A DNA stretch of 64,000 nucleotides from Tepidiphilus margaritifer DSM 15129 (lineage in GTDB: Bacteria; Pseudomonadota; Gammaproteobacteria; Burkholderiales; Rhodocyclaceae), in NCBI RefSeq assembly GCF_000425565.1, contig NZ_AUDR01000013.1:248001-312000 (forward strand), given 5' to 3'. A program made the translations under genes and the position numbers. Each line of letters starts with the position of its first letter. Within the stretch, counting starts at the first letter, position 1. Below are positions 9,976-20,477 of the stretch, in pieces. The notes under the pieces are model-generated. The model was not told the DNA's origin and ran no database searches. It saw only the letters and a program-made list of their open reading frames with translations.

Positions 9976-11343
9976 ATGGACGTGGTGATCCTGGCCGCTG
10001 GCAAAGGCACGCGCATGCGCTCGCGGCTGCCCAAGGTGCTGCAGCCGCTCGCCGGCCGTCCCTTGCTCGCGCACGTGCTCGACACTGCCCGGCGCTTGAA
10101 TCCGCGGCGGCTGCTCGTCGTCGTCGGGCACGAGGCGGAACGGGTGCGCGAGGCGTTTGCGTCGCAATCGGATCTCGTGTGGGTGGAACAGCGCCCCCAG
10201 CTGGGTACGGGGCATGCGCTGCGCGTGGCGTTGCATTCTCTCGGTCGGGAAGACGTGGTGCTCGTGCTCTACGGCGACGTGCCGCTGCTGCGGCCGGAGA
10301 CGCTCGCCCGCTTGCTGGAGGCGGCCGAGGGGGGCAGGGCGCTGGCGCTCCTTACGGCGAGGCTGCCCGATCCGGGCGGCTATGGGCGCATCGTGCGCGA
10401 CGCGAGCGGGCGCATCTGCGCCATCGTCGAGGAGAAGGACGCCGATGCGCGCGTGCGTTCGATCGACGAGATCAACACCGGCGTGATGGCGCTGCCGGCC
10501 GCGCGCCTTCCCGCCTGGCTCGAGTCGCTCACCAACGCCAACGCCCAAGGCGAATACTATCTGACCGACGTGGTGGCCGCGGCCGTGCGCGACGGCGTGC
10601 CGGTGATCGGCGTGGAGGCCGAGGAGGCGGCGGAAGTGCTCGGCGTGAATGACAAGGCGCAGCTCGCCACGCTCGAGCGCCTCTACCAGCAGCGCGAGGC
10701 CGAGCGCCTGCTGCGTGCCGGCGTGACTCTGCTCGATCCGGCGCGGCTCGAGGTACGTGGCACGCTCGAATGCGGCATGGACGTGACGATCGACGTCGGC
10801 TGCGTCTTCTCCGGCCGCGTGGTGCTCGGCGACGGCGTGCGCGTGGGGCCTTACTGCGTGCTTTCCGACTGCACGGTTGCAGAAGGGGCCGAGATCCGGG
10901 CCTTCTCCCACCTCGAAGGCGCTGAAATCGGGCCGCAGGCGGTGGTCGGCCCCTACGCGCGCCTGCGACCCGGCACGAGGCTGGCGCGCGGCGTGCATGT
11001 AGGGAATTTCGTCGAAGTGAAGAATTCTTCCTTCGGGCCGGAGACGAAGGCGAACCATCTGGCCTATCTGGGGGATGCCGAGATCGGCGCGCGGGTCAAT
11101 ATCGGCGCGGGCACCATCACCTGCAATTACGACGGGGCGAACAAGCACCGCACGGTGATCGAGGACGATGCCTTCATCGGCAGCGACACCCAGCTCGTTG
11201 CCCCGGTGCGGGTGGGGCGCGGGGCGACGCTGGGCGCAGGCACGACGCTCACGCGCGACGCGCCGCCCGAGGCGCTCACCGTCTCCCGGGCGCCGCAGCG
11301 CACCCTTTCCGGCTGGCAACGGCCAACCAAGAAGAAGGAGTAG
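9976..11343 (+). CDS. glmU: Bifunctional GlcN-1-P acetyltransferase / GlcNAc-1-P uridyltransferase
   Basis: A 455-residue GlmU that makes UDP-GlcNAc for peptidoglycan and lipopolysaccharide. Residues 1-~225 are the nucleotidyltransferase domain, with LAAGKGTRM near the N-terminus and Asp in YGDVPLL. From ~245 onwards there is a left-handed beta-helix of hexapeptide repeats for acetyl transfer ([35 protein letters not shown]-type segment). Length matches the E. coli enzyme (456). The next gene, glmS, starts 4 bases downstream, so both amino-sugar steps are co-transcribed. The ATG follows GGAAGGAAG. Confidence 0.97.
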   Translation: MDVVILAAGKGTRMRSRLPKVLQPLAGRPLLAHVLDTARRLNPRRLLVVVGHEAERVREAFASQSDLVWVEQRPQLGTGHALRVALHSLGREDVVLVLYGDVPLLRPETLARLLEAAEGGRALALLTARLPDPGGYGRIVRDASGRICAIVEEKDADARVRSIDEINTGVMALPAARLPAWLESLTNANAQGEYYLTDVVAAAVRDGVPVIGVEAEEAAEVLGVNDKAQLATLERLYQQREAERLLRAGVTLLDPARLEVRGTLECGMDVTIDVGCVFSGRVVLGDGVRVGPYCVLSDCTVAEGAEIRAFSHLEGAEIGPQAVVGPYARLRPGTRLARGVHVGNFVEVKNSSFGPETKANHLAYLGDAEIGARVNIGAGTITCNYDGANKHRTVIEDDAFIGSDTQLVAPVRVGRGATLGAGTTLTRDAPPEALTVSRAPQRTLSGWQRPTKKKE

Positions 11344-11347
11344 CACG

Positions 11348-13180
<1,833 letters not shown>

Positions 13181-13190
13181 GGGGGCGATC

Positions 13191-14288
13191 TCACGCCCTG
13201 CCGTAGCGCTCCAGCCAATGGGCGTAGGGCGCCGGCAGGACCCAGGACGGCCGTTCCTCGCCCAGCTCCAGCGCCGCCTTGTAGGGCCAATGCGGATTGG
13301 CGAGGTGGGCGCGCGCCACCATGACGAGGTCGAGCCGTTGGTGCGCCACCGCCTCGTTGGCCGTGGCCGGCACGTCGATGCCCCAGGAAGACGCCACCGG
13401 CAGCCCCGTGGCCTCGCGTACCCGCGCCGCGATCGGCACCATGAAGGCCGGCGCCCAGGGAATCTTCGCCGTCGGCGTCGAAAAGCCGATGCTCACGTCG
13501 AGCAGATCGAGCCCGAGCTGGCGGAAGGCTCGCACCAGTTCGATGGATTCGGCGAGCGTTTCCTCGTCGCGGCCGTCGAACTCGATCACGCCGAAACGCG
13601 CCGTGAGCGGCAGCCGCTCGGGCCAGACCTCGCGCACCGCCGCCAGCGTCTCGCGCAGGAAACGGCCGCGCCGCTCGGCGTCGCCGCCGTAGGCATCGGT
13701 GCGCCGGTTGGCATGCACCGAGAAAAAGCTCTGCGCCAGATACCCGTGGGCGAAGTGCAGCTCCAACCATTTGAACCCTGCTTCCAGCGCCCGTCGGGCC
13801 GCGGCCACGAAGTCGCGCCGTACCCGGGCGATGTCTTCCAGCGTCATCTCGCGCGGCACGCGCGGCAGGTTCGCGCCGAAGGGAATGGCCGAGGGCGAGA
13901 TCGGCGTCCAGGCGCGGGGATCGTCCTCGGGCAGGTGATCGTCCCCCTCCCAGGGGCGGTTCGCGCTCGCCTTGCGGCCGGCGTGGCCGATCTGGATGCC
14001 GGGCACCGCGCCGGCTTTCTTGATGCCAGCGGCCACCTGCGCGAGCGCCTCGGCCTGGGCGTCGTTCCACAGCCCCAGGCAATAGGGCGTAATGCGCCCC
14101 TCGGGCGAGACGGCCGTCGCCTCGACCACCACCAGACCGGCCCCGCCCCGGGCGAGGCTCGCATAATGCACCGTGTGCCAATCGTTGGCTACGCCCTCTT
14201 CGGCGCTGTACTGGCACATCGGCGAGACGGCGATGCGGTTGCGCAGTCGCGCGTCCTTGAGGGTGAAAGGGGAAAACAGAGCGGACAT
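13191..14288 (-). CDS. NADH:flavin oxidoreductase, YqjM/XenA-type old yellow enzyme
   Basis: A 365-residue FMN-dependent ene-reductase with a TIM barrel. Cys25 and Tyr27 in SPMCQYS are the diagnostic active-site residues of the YqjM/XenA (thermophilic-like) subclass. The paired substrate-binding region GHAGRKAS is also present. It reduces activated C=C bonds of enones, maleimides or nitro compounds using NAD(P)H; the physiological substrate is unknown. It converges on glmS with a 10-base gap. The ATG follows GGAGTC on the minus strand. Confidence 0.92.
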   Translation of the reverse strand: MSALFSPFTLKDARLRNRIAVSPMCQYSAEEGVANDWHTVHYASLARGGAGLVVVEATAVSPEGRITPYCLGLWNDAQAEALAQVAAGIKKAGAVPGIQIGHAGRKASANRPWEGDDHLPEDDPRAWTPISPSAIPFGANLPRVPREMTLEDIARVRRDFVAAARRALEAGFKWLELHFAHGYLAQSFFSVHANRRTDAYGGDAERRGRFLRETLAAVREVWPERLPLTARFGVIEFDGRDEETLAESIELVRAFRQLGLDLLDVSIGFSTPTAKIPWAPAFMVPIAARVREATGLPVASSWGIDVPATANEAVAHQRLDLVMVARAHLANPHWPYKAALELGEERPSWVLPAPYAHWLERYGRA

Positions 14289-14370
14289 GGGGGAAGACTC
14301 CTTTTGGCAAAGGATGGAGATGAAACCGGACGGGATCCAGGCCCATGGAGTCCATGGACCGCGTTAAAGA

Positions 14371-14790
14371 TCAACCCTCCCAAGGGTTGATCACGATTAG
14401 CCCTGCTGCTTCGAAAGGGGAGGTATCGCGCGTGGCAACGATCAATCCGTTGGCAGCCGCCACGGCTGCGATGAGCGCGTCGGCCGTTCCGATCCCACTG
14501 CCCGCACGTCTGGCCGTCGCCAGCACCTGGGCATAAGCATTCGTGCACGCCAGGTCGAACGCCAGCACGCGACCGGCAAACGGTGGCAGCACGCTCTTTT
14601 CCAGATAGCCATTCAGCTTGTCGCGCCGCTGCCCTGCCGGCATCAATGCCACGCCGGCGCGCAGCTCGGCCACGGTCATCGCGGACAGGTACAGCGTTTC
14701 CAAGGGTTGCGCATCGAGCCAGTTGATGACTCGGACGTTGGGCTCAGGGCGTAGCGGCTCCGAGACCACGTTGGTATCGAGCAGGATCAT
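14371..14790 (-). CDS. vapC: PIN-domain toxin, VapC/FitB type
   Basis: A 139-residue PIN-domain ribonuclease. The acidic metal-binding residues are present: Asp5 (LLDTNVVSE), Glu in VAELRAG, Asp in GTADALIAA and Asp in TRDTSPF. The family cleaves RNA, often tRNA or rRNA, when freed from its antitoxin. The start overlaps the end of the antitoxin gene by 4 bases, the standard antitoxin-first layout. Sequence features such as LDTNVVSE.R.P.P resemble the FitB branch more than classical VapC. The gene appears intact. Confidence 0.9.
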   Translation of the reverse strand: MILLDTNVVSEPLRPEPNVRVINWLDAQPLETLYLSAMTVAELRAGVALMPAGQRRDKLNGYLEKSVLPPFAGRVLAFDLACTNAYAQVLATARRAGSGIGTADALIAAVAAANGLIVATRDTSPFEAAGLIVINPWEG

Positions 14791-15041
14791 TCAAAGCTCG
14801 CCGCTCTGGCCGGGGCATGGTCGCGCACGCTCTCCAGCAGGGCGAAGTCCTCTTCGGTCAAACCGACCTCGCGACCGGCGGCGGCTAGCATCGACCCGAG
14901 CTTCAACCGGTTCTGCGGGCGCACGGCCGCTTCCAGGATGGCGCGCAACTCGGCCTCGATGCTGCGGCCATGTCGAGCGGCCCGCGCTCGGATGGCGCGA
15001 TGCACCTCGTCAGGCAGGTTTCGGATGGTCACGGATGGCAT
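14787..15041 (-). CDS. vapB: Ribbon-helix-helix antitoxin, VapB/FitA type
   Basis: An 84-residue antitoxin with an N-terminal ribbon-helix-helix DNA-binding domain (VTIRNLPDEVHRAIRARAARHGRS, read in parts) and a C-terminal toxin-neutralising tail. FitA-type antitoxins bind the operator and autorepress the pair. A TATAAT at 15080-15075 on the minus strand is well placed to be its -10 box. That box lies inside the remnant of another antitoxin gene. Confidence 0.88.
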   Translation of the reverse strand: MPSVTIRNLPDEVHRAIRARAARHGRSIEAELRAILEAAVRPQNRLKLGSMLAAAGREVGLTEEDFALLESVRDHAPARAASFE

Positions 15042-15044
15042 GGT

Positions 15045-15164
15045 TCAAAAACTATCGATGAGGTTCGTGCTTTCATTATAGTTCGTGGTGGCGTTGAACG
15101 CCTTCACATCGAAGGGCAGCCTATGTTCGTCGGCAATGCGCCGCATCAGCAGGCGGATCGCATC
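15045..15164 (-). pseudogene. C-terminal remnant of a RelB/DinJ-type antitoxin
   Basis: On the minus strand a 39-codon segment ending in TGA reads DAIRLLMRRIADEHRLPFDV and then KAFNATT plus a divergent tail. The string D-A-I-R-L-L-x-x-R-I-A-x-E-x-x-L-P-F-x-V-K-x-x-N-A-x-T is what I recall as the hallmark of the C-terminal half of RelB/DinJ antitoxins. No start codon or N-terminal ribbon-helix-helix half is present. The frame runs upstream into the mazE/mazF chimera on the other strand, so the front of the gene was probably lost at that junction. No RelE-like toxin follows; the intact VapB gene begins 3 bases past its stop. Confidence 0.6.
15075..15080 (-). promoter_or_regulatory. Candidate -10 box of the vapBC pair
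   Basis: A perfect TATAAT on the minus strand lies 34 bases before the antitoxin start codon. No good -35 hexamer sits 16-18 bases upstream. Two direct copies of GTTCGTG (15063-15069 and 15081-15087) flank it and could be operator half-sites for the ribbon-helix-helix antitoxin. That reading is inference. Confidence 0.4.
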
Positions 15165-15183
15165 TTGTTTATAAGGAGATGCC

Positions 15184-15405
15184 GTGCACATAACCTATCT
15201 GCGCAAGGTCGGCGGCTCGATCATGCTGGCCGTTCCGCCTGCGCTGCTCGACGTTCTGCACCTGACGGCTGGCACGACGGGGGTAATCCGCTGCGATCAG
15301 CTGTGCTCCCTCGATATGGGCTCCCACCACGGCCGCAAGCTGGAAAGCGTTCCAACGGTCATCATGGATGAAGTGCTGGCCAAGCTGGCTGCGATCCGGG
15401 AGTAA
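15184..15405 (+). pseudogene. mazE-mazF deletion chimera (73 codons)
   Basis: An open frame of 73 codons starts with GTG after a strong AAGGAG (15173-15178). Residues ~5-31 (LRKVGGSIMLAVPPALLD and on to HLTAG) match the AbrB-fold N-terminus of MazE/PemI antitoxins. Residues ~30-73 (TTGVIRCDQ, GRKLESVP, IMDEVLAKLA) match the C-terminal tail of MazF/PemK toxins. A normal locus would have about 50 further antitoxin codons and about 70 toxin codons between them. The join lies at GGCACGACGGG, where both parents plausibly carry a similar short sequence, so a microhomology deletion is likely. The product lacks the antitoxin tail and the toxin catalytic half. Family matches are from memory. Confidence 0.68.
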
Positions 15406-15462
15406 AAGCCAGAAAGCACGCTGGAACGCAAGCACGAAAAAACGCCGCTGAGCGAACTTTCG

Positions 15463-18165
15463 TCACCCCAGTTTTTCCTCGACCCAATCCCAGCGCTTGT
15501 CTGTGACCATCACGAAGCGGCAACGGCCTTGCGACAGGTTGGCCCACAGGCCGCCGATCAGGCGGTCATCTTCGGCGGCGTTCCAGCGATCCGCGCCCTT
15601 GTATTCCACCGCCAGAATTGGCCCCGGCGCGTCTGCTGTACCGGGCAATTGGCACAGAAAATCGGGATAGAACCGGCCATCGGCTTTCTGCAGGAAGAAC
15701 GAGCTGCCTTCGCGCCGAACGAGGTTGCGCACCCAGAACTGGATACGGCCCTGCTGCGCCCACATATCCAACTGGCAGGCGCATTCGAACTCTTCCTTGC
15801 TGTCGAAGTCGCCGATGCGGCCGTAGAAGTGCTTGCGAAAGTCGAAATGCCCGAAGCGGCCGTCGTAATCGCGGCTGGGCGCGTAGGCCAAGGCGTGAAA
15901 CTCGAAGGCGTACTGATCGGTCACGGTCACGCGGGTGGCGGCGTCGTCACCAAAGAGCGTCTGCTGGTAGGCTTTGCGGACGGCCTGCCTGCGGAGTTCG
16001 CGAATGCGCGCCTCCAATAGATTGCGGATCAGGAACTTCTGCAGGTTGGCGCGCGCCAGCGTAAAGCCTTCCTGGCGCAGCAACGCGGTGAGCCATGCGG
16101 CGACGAACGCTTGTTTGCTGGCGTGGGTCAGCGACGGCTCCGGCAGGTTGCGGCACAGCCAGGCGGCGAGGCGCACCTCATCCCAGTGCTCGGGCGGATA
16201 GACAAGGCCCAGGTCGCGCTGCAACTCGGGCAAAAAGCGCGACACCACGTGACCATTCGCGTCGATGTCGATCTCGCCGCCTTCGGCCACCTTGAGCGCC
16301 GCGCCCAATGCGACCAGGTCGTCGGCGGTCGGCGCGGCGTCGTAGGGCGAGAGATCCCACGGATACTCCAGCACTTCCGGGTCGTCGAACAGCTGCAGCT
16401 TGCCCTGCACGCGCAAGGCGAGCTGCGGCACGCGAAAACGCTCGCCCTGTTCGGCCGGTGTCTGAAAAAACTCGATCGCAGTCGTGCGGCTCTTTGCGGC
16501 AGCTTCCTCGATGGCCGCGGCTGCCGGTGCGGAAGTGACCGATGCCTTGAGCGCTTCGGTTTCATCTTCCGAGAGCGGCGCGTGCAGGGTCAGGGTGTTG
16601 AGCACACTGTCCCAGCTCAGTTTGTCGCGTACCGGTTTCGGCACGCTTTTGAGGTCGGGCTTTTCCGGCAGCGTCACCGCCACCGGCCGCACCACCACAC
16701 GCCCGGCGTGAGCTTCCAGGTCGAGACGCGCCTGCTCCGGCAAAGCCGCAGCCACGAACTCGGCCACCTCGCGGCGCTCGAAGCCGGCCCCGGCCACCAG
16801 GCGGTCGCGCAGCGCGGCCGCCGTCTCGGCAAAGTTGCGCGACACCACGAAGGCGTAGGACTGATTGAGGCGCTGGTCGGCAAAGTGGCGCGCGTTCGGC
16901 TGGCGCAGGATGCGCCCCAGCAGCTGTTCCACCGCCGTAGCCGATTTCAGCTCGGCCATGCTCACCAGAATGTAGGCAAACGGGCAATCCCAGCCCTCGG
17001 CGAGCGCCTTCTGGGTGATCACGAACTTCACCGGACAGGCGGGGTCGGCAATCCCTTTGGGGTACGCGGCGTCGATGCTCTCCAACCCCTTTTCCTCGCC
17101 GGTGGCCACGACGACCTCCTCGGGCGGAATGCCGTGGTTGGTGATCAGCTCGTTTTTTACGCGCGCCACATCGAGCGTCTCAACGCCGGCGCGGCGAGCT
17201 TCGGCCTGAATCAGCACCACCGGGCGCAGGTATGGCGCGCCAGCGCGGCGTGCTTCCTCCGCCAGCCGGTGTAGCGTCTCGCGCCGGGCGATCGCATCGG
17301 CGAGGCATTGCTGCCAGTTGGGCTCGGTTTCGAGCAACACCGGCAGCTTGATCATTTCCTCTGCTTTCAATTCGGCGGCGGAGACGCTGTGGAGCACGTT
17401 GCTGGGCGTGCGCGTGAGGTCGGGCGTGGCGGTGAGCTCCAGCACGCCGCTCGGGCGAAAGCGCGCCAGCATGTCGAAGGCGAGCTCCGTGCGGCTGTTG
17501 TGCGCTTCGTCCACGATCACGAAGGGCCGGCGCAGGCGCAGCACGTTGGCGAGCGAATAGGGCGCGGTGCGCTCGCTGCCCTCGCCTTCGGTCAGCAAGG
17601 CATCGCGCTGGTGGGGCGAGAGATTGTCGAAGTGGTGCATCAGCGCGCCGCTCGACTGATACACCTTGCGGCATTCCTCGTCCTCCACCTGAAAGGCTTG
17701 GCGCGTGGCGACGATCACCGTGGTGGACGTGTCCAGCGTGGCGCGCGTCACGCTCTTGGCTTCTTCCAGATCGAGCACCGTCACCGGCCCTGCCTCGCGC
17801 AGCGCGGCGTGATAGGGGTGGCTGCGATCCTTCAGCGCCTTGAGGGTCTGCTCGCGGATGGGTTTGCTCGGTACCAGCCAAAGAATCACGCTGTACTCGC
17901 AGCGCAAGAGGTGGGTATTGACGAGTTGCACGCTTTTCGCCGCGAGCCAGGTCTTGCCGCCGCCGGTCGGCACGCGCAGGCAGAAATACGGCATGTCCAC
18001 CGGAAAGCCCGCGAGCGCATGGTACGGATTACCGCGCCCCCACAGGCGTTCGGTGGTGGCGGTAAAGGCGAGCGACGGCGAAGGCAGCTCATGGCACGCC
18101 GTGAAGTAGGCCTGCACGCTGTCCAGCACCTGCTGCTGATAGGTTTTGGGGGTGAAGGGGGTCAT
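15463..18165 (-). CDS. Type III-like restriction enzyme, Res (helicase-nuclease) subunit
   Basis: A 900-residue SF2 helicase-nuclease. Walker A PTGGGKT is at 66-72, the DEAH box at 219-222 and the SAT-like ELTATPD just after. A helicase C domain with LLGRILRQP follows. A C-terminal PD-(D/E)xK nuclease is visible as Asp835 (FYPDF) with Glu854 and Lys856 (VEYKG). The subunit would use ATP to translocate or switch on DNA and cut when unmethylated sites are recognised by Mod. It starts 3 bases after the mod stop and is the last gene of the parD-parE-mod-res run. All motifs are intact, so the enzyme is probably active. Confidence 0.9.
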   Translation of the reverse strand: MTPFTPKTYQQQVLDSVQAYFTACHELPSPSLAFTATTERLWGRGNPYHALAGFPVDMPYFCLRVPTGGGKTWLAAKSVQLVNTHLLRCEYSVILWLVPSKPIREQTLKALKDRSHPYHAALREAGPVTVLDLEEAKSVTRATLDTSTTVIVATRQAFQVEDEECRKVYQSSGALMHHFDNLSPHQRDALLTEGEGSERTAPYSLANVLRLRRPFVIVDEAHNSRTELAFDMLARFRPSGVLELTATPDLTRTPSNVLHSVSAAELKAEEMIKLPVLLETEPNWQQCLADAIARRETLHRLAEEARRAGAPYLRPVVLIQAEARRAGVETLDVARVKNELITNHGIPPEEVVVATGEEKGLESIDAAYPKGIADPACPVKFVITQKALAEGWDCPFAYILVSMAELKSATAVEQLLGRILRQPNARHFADQRLNQSYAFVVSRNFAETAAALRDRLVAGAGFERREVAEFVAAALPEQARLDLEAHAGRVVVRPVAVTLPEKPDLKSVPKPVRDKLSWDSVLNTLTLHAPLSEDETEALKASVTSAPAAAAIEEAAAKSRTTAIEFFQTPAEQGERFRVPQLALRVQGKLQLFDDPEVLEYPWDLSPYDAAPTADDLVALGAALKVAEGGEIDIDANGHVVSRFLPELQRDLGLVYPPEHWDEVRLAAWLCRNLPEPSLTHASKQAFVAAWLTALLRQEGFTLARANLQKFLIRNLLEARIRELRRQAVRKAYQQTLFGDDAATRVTVTDQYAFEFHALAYAPSRDYDGRFGHFDFRKHFYGRIGDFDSKEEFECACQLDMWAQQGRIQFWVRNLVRREGSSFFLQKADGRFYPDFLCQLPGTADAPGPILAVEYKGADRWNAAEDDRLIGGLWANLSQGRCRFVMVTDKRWDWVEEKLG

Positions 18166-18168
18166 GGC

Positions 18169-19776
18169 TCACACCTCCAGCGCGTAGGGCGTTTGCTTGA
18201 AGATGATGCCCTCGCGCGCCAGCCGTGCGTTGCCCAGGCGGCAGGCGGCGGCGTAGATCACCTTCGGGCCGGCGAAGGGGGGCAGCCCCTCGAACACGGC
18301 GCTGGTGAGCACGTTGCCGCCGGCGACCGATTTGTCCTTGAGAATGCCGTTGTAGAGGAGATAAATGGCCCGGCCCTCAAAGATGCCCAAGAGCGGCGAA
18401 TCGGCTGTGCCGCTAAAGCCCGTGCCGGTTTCCACGAACCAGACGAATTCGGCGAGCTGCGCAAAGGTCACGTCGCCGCGGATTTGGCCGTCGGCGTCGA
18501 ACAAGGGCTTGGCCGAGAGGCGGCAGAACTGGAATCCGCCGCCCAACCCCGCCACCGCCTGCCCTTTGGCGTTGGTGTAGCCCTGCACCACCCGGCGTAC
18601 GCGCTCGGCGGTGACGTTTTGCGCGATGTCCGGGTCCATTTCGACCAGGATGAAACGGCGGTTGCCGCCGTCCTCGGCGTTTTGTTTCAGAACTGCGTGG
18701 GCCGTGGTGCCGGAGCCGGCGAAACTGTCGAGGACGAGTGAATCCTTGTCGGTGGCGATTTGCAGGATGCGCTGAATTAGAGTCGTCGGTTTTGGGGTAA
18801 CAAAAAGATCGGTGGATGCTCCCAAATTCAGAATCTGGCTGAGCTCCTGCTTTGAATGGCGCGTGCTACCAACTTCCTGCCAAGGCCAGAGCGTTTTGGG
18901 AACAACACCATCCTTTACCTCGCTGAGGAAACGTTTAATACCAGGACGACTATTGCCTGTTTTACCCCACCAGATTCGATTGTCCCTATCCAATTCCCAA
19001 AATTTTTCTTCACTCACCCGCCAGTAACTTCCTGATGGCGGACCATCAATAACTTTTCCTGATGGCGTAGTAATCGGGTATCGGCCTTGCGCGTAGAAAT
19101 TGCGTGCAGCCAAGTCGCTGAGCAACCAAGGGCCACGTGGATCGTTATCGGGGTTCTTGTACCGCGCAATCATTGCTTCGCTGCGTGGCAGAGGGTTCGG
19201 TCGCCACTTGTCCTTATTTACAGCATACAAAATGATGTATTCATGATCTTCGCTGAGATATCGAGCACTATTTTTGGGGCTGTCCATCATGTTCCAGATG
19301 GCAGATGCCACGAAATTCCTCGCCCCGAACACCTCATCCATCAACAACCGCAGCGTCGCCACCTCGTTGTCGTCGATCGACACGAAAATCGCCCCATCCT
19401 CGCGCAGGAACTGCCTCAAGAGCACGAGGCGCGGGTACATCATGCACAGCCAGCGGTCGTGGCGGTCGAGCGTCTCGCCTTCCTTGCCGACCACCTCGCC
19501 CAGCCACTTGCGAATCTCCGGGCTGTTGACGTTGTCGTTGTACACCCAGCCCTCGTTGCCGGTGTTGTAGGGCGGGTCGATGTAGATGCACTTCACCTGG
19601 CCGGCGTAGCGCGGCAGCAGGGCTTTCAGGGCGTGCAGGTTGTCGCCCTGCACGATCAGGTTGCCCGAATCGGCCGGGCCGCAGGAGAGATCAGCGACCG
19701 GCTCGAGCAGGCGAAAAGGAACGTCCCGGTGGTGTTTGACGACGGCTTCTTTGCCGATCCAATTCAATGTTGGCAT
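18169..19776 (-). CDS. Type III-like DNA adenine methyltransferase, Mod subunit
   Basis: A 535-residue DNA methyltransferase. The catalytic DPPY (residues 67-70) precedes the SAM-binding motif FAGSG (352-356), the beta-class order typical of N6-adenine type III Mod proteins. The target-recognition region lies between them. Roughly 18780-19320 (residues ~152-332) is visibly less GC-rich than either flank, near 47-50 % in sampled lines, which suggests a swapped recognition domain. It would both methylate the host sites and supply specificity to Res. The gene lies 6 bases after parE and 3 bases before res. No repeat tract for phase variation was seen. Confidence 0.92.
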   Translation of the reverse strand: MPTLNWIGKEAVVKHHRDVPFRLLEPVADLSCGPADSGNLIVQGDNLHALKALLPRYAGQVKCIYIDPPYNTGNEGWVYNDNVNSPEIRKWLGEVVGKEGETLDRHDRWLCMMYPRLVLLRQFLREDGAIFVSIDDNEVATLRLLMDEVFGARNFVASAIWNMMDSPKNSARYLSEDHEYIILYAVNKDKWRPNPLPRSEAMIARYKNPDNDPRGPWLLSDLAARNFYAQGRYPITTPSGKVIDGPPSGSYWRVSEEKFWELDRDNRIWWGKTGNSRPGIKRFLSEVKDGVVPKTLWPWQEVGSTRHSKQELSQILNLGASTDLFVTPKPTTLIQRILQIATDKDSLVLDSFAGSGTTAHAVLKQNAEDGGNRRFILVEMDPDIAQNVTAERVRRVVQGYTNAKGQAVAGLGGGFQFCRLSAKPLFDADGQIRGDVTFAQLAEFVWFVETGTGFSGTADSPLLGIFEGRAIYLLYNGILKDKSVAGGNVLTSAVFEGLPPFAGPKVIYAAACRLGNARLAREGIIFKQTPYALEV

Positions 19777-19782
19777 GGGCGC

Positions 19783-20127
19783 TCATTTCGTGGAGGGGGG
19801 AAACCCGGCAGACGTCGCGTTTCCGTTGAAATTTTTTTCGGCGAACTGCGCGTCGATGTCCATGGCGCCGTGCAGCACCCGCACGATCCGCACGAGGCCA
19901 GGCTCTTCAAAAAACAGCACGAGGTAGTTGCCGTAGGGGCATGAGCGCAGACCCGGGCCTAGCTCCGGCCGTGGGCGATAGGCTTTGGGGGCCTTCGCGA
20001 TCTTGCGGCACTGCACGCGCAATTCGCGCACGAAGCTCACCGCCCGGCGTGGATTCTCCCGGGCGATGTAGTCACCGATGGCTTCGAGATCCGTTTCGGC
20101 CTGCGGTAGGAAGATGAGCCGTGTCAA
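19783..20127 (-). CDS. parE: ParE/RelE-superfamily toxin
   Basis: A 114-residue ParE-like toxin (AETDLEAIGDYIARENPRRA at the front, then YRPRPELGPGLRS and the VRIVRVLHGAMDID core). ParE proteins poison DNA gyrase; RelE relatives cut mRNA. Sequence style favours ParE. The only usable start is a TTG placed directly after the parD stop codon in the same frame, which would keep toxin translation weak and coupled. The C-terminal ~18 residues extend past the usual ParE end. It is followed 6 bases later by the methyltransferase gene. Confidence 0.88.
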   Translation of the reverse strand: MTRLIFLPQAETDLEAIGDYIARENPRRAVSFVRELRVQCRKIAKAPKAYRPRPELGPGLRSCPYGNYLVLFFEEPGLVRIVRVLHGAMDIDAQFAEKNFNGNATSAGFPPSTK

Positions 20128-20397
20128 TCAGGTTCTTTCGGCAGCTTCAGCCATGGCGAGATACTTCGCCTCCAGCCGGTCGAACACTTCGTCCGCCGGG
20201 ATATCCGGTCCGCTGGCCAGACCCACCGCCACGGCTTCGCGCAGGGCTTGCAGCTTGGCCGCTCGTTCGGCTTCGCGCTCTTCGAGCAGGCGCAGTCCGG
20301 CGCGCACTACTTCGCTGGCGTTGTTGAAACGGCCAGACTCCACCTGCTGGCGGATGAAGGCCTCGAAATGGGGGCTGAGTGCCACACTGGTCGGCAT
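20128..20397 (-). CDS. parD: ParD-family antitoxin
   Basis: An 89-residue antitoxin with the ParD pattern: a ribbon-helix-helix (VALSPHFEAFIRQQVESGRF then NNASEVVRAGLRLLEERE) and an acidic helical tail that wraps the toxin. It is first in the four-gene run parD-parE-mod-res and would be expected to autorepress it. The 80-base gap to the glutathione transferase gene holds the likely promoter, but I see no clear -35/-10 pair. Confidence 0.9.
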   Translation of the reverse strand: MPTSVALSPHFEAFIRQQVESGRFNNASEVVRAGLRLLEEREAERAAKLQALREAVAVGLASGPDIPADEVFDRLEAKYLAMAEAAERT

Positions 20398-20477
20398 CGC
20401 GGTGTCTCCTGATGACTAACAACAGTTATTAAAGTCGGCCCGCAGTCCCTTGTCAAGGTTCGTCTTGCCGCAAGCGT

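Noticed and set aside
11344-11347. glmS ribozyme or leader control
   Set aside because: Only 4 bases separate glmU and glmS, so there is no room for one.
16111-17274. 387-codon plus-strand frame within res
   Set aside because: Antisense to the helicase motor domain, where the real frame has the conserved motifs.
14371-20397. Integrative element or prophage boundaries around the accessory block
   Set aside because: No integrase, transposase, tRNA or matching direct repeats were seen at the edges; transfer is suggested only by content and composition.
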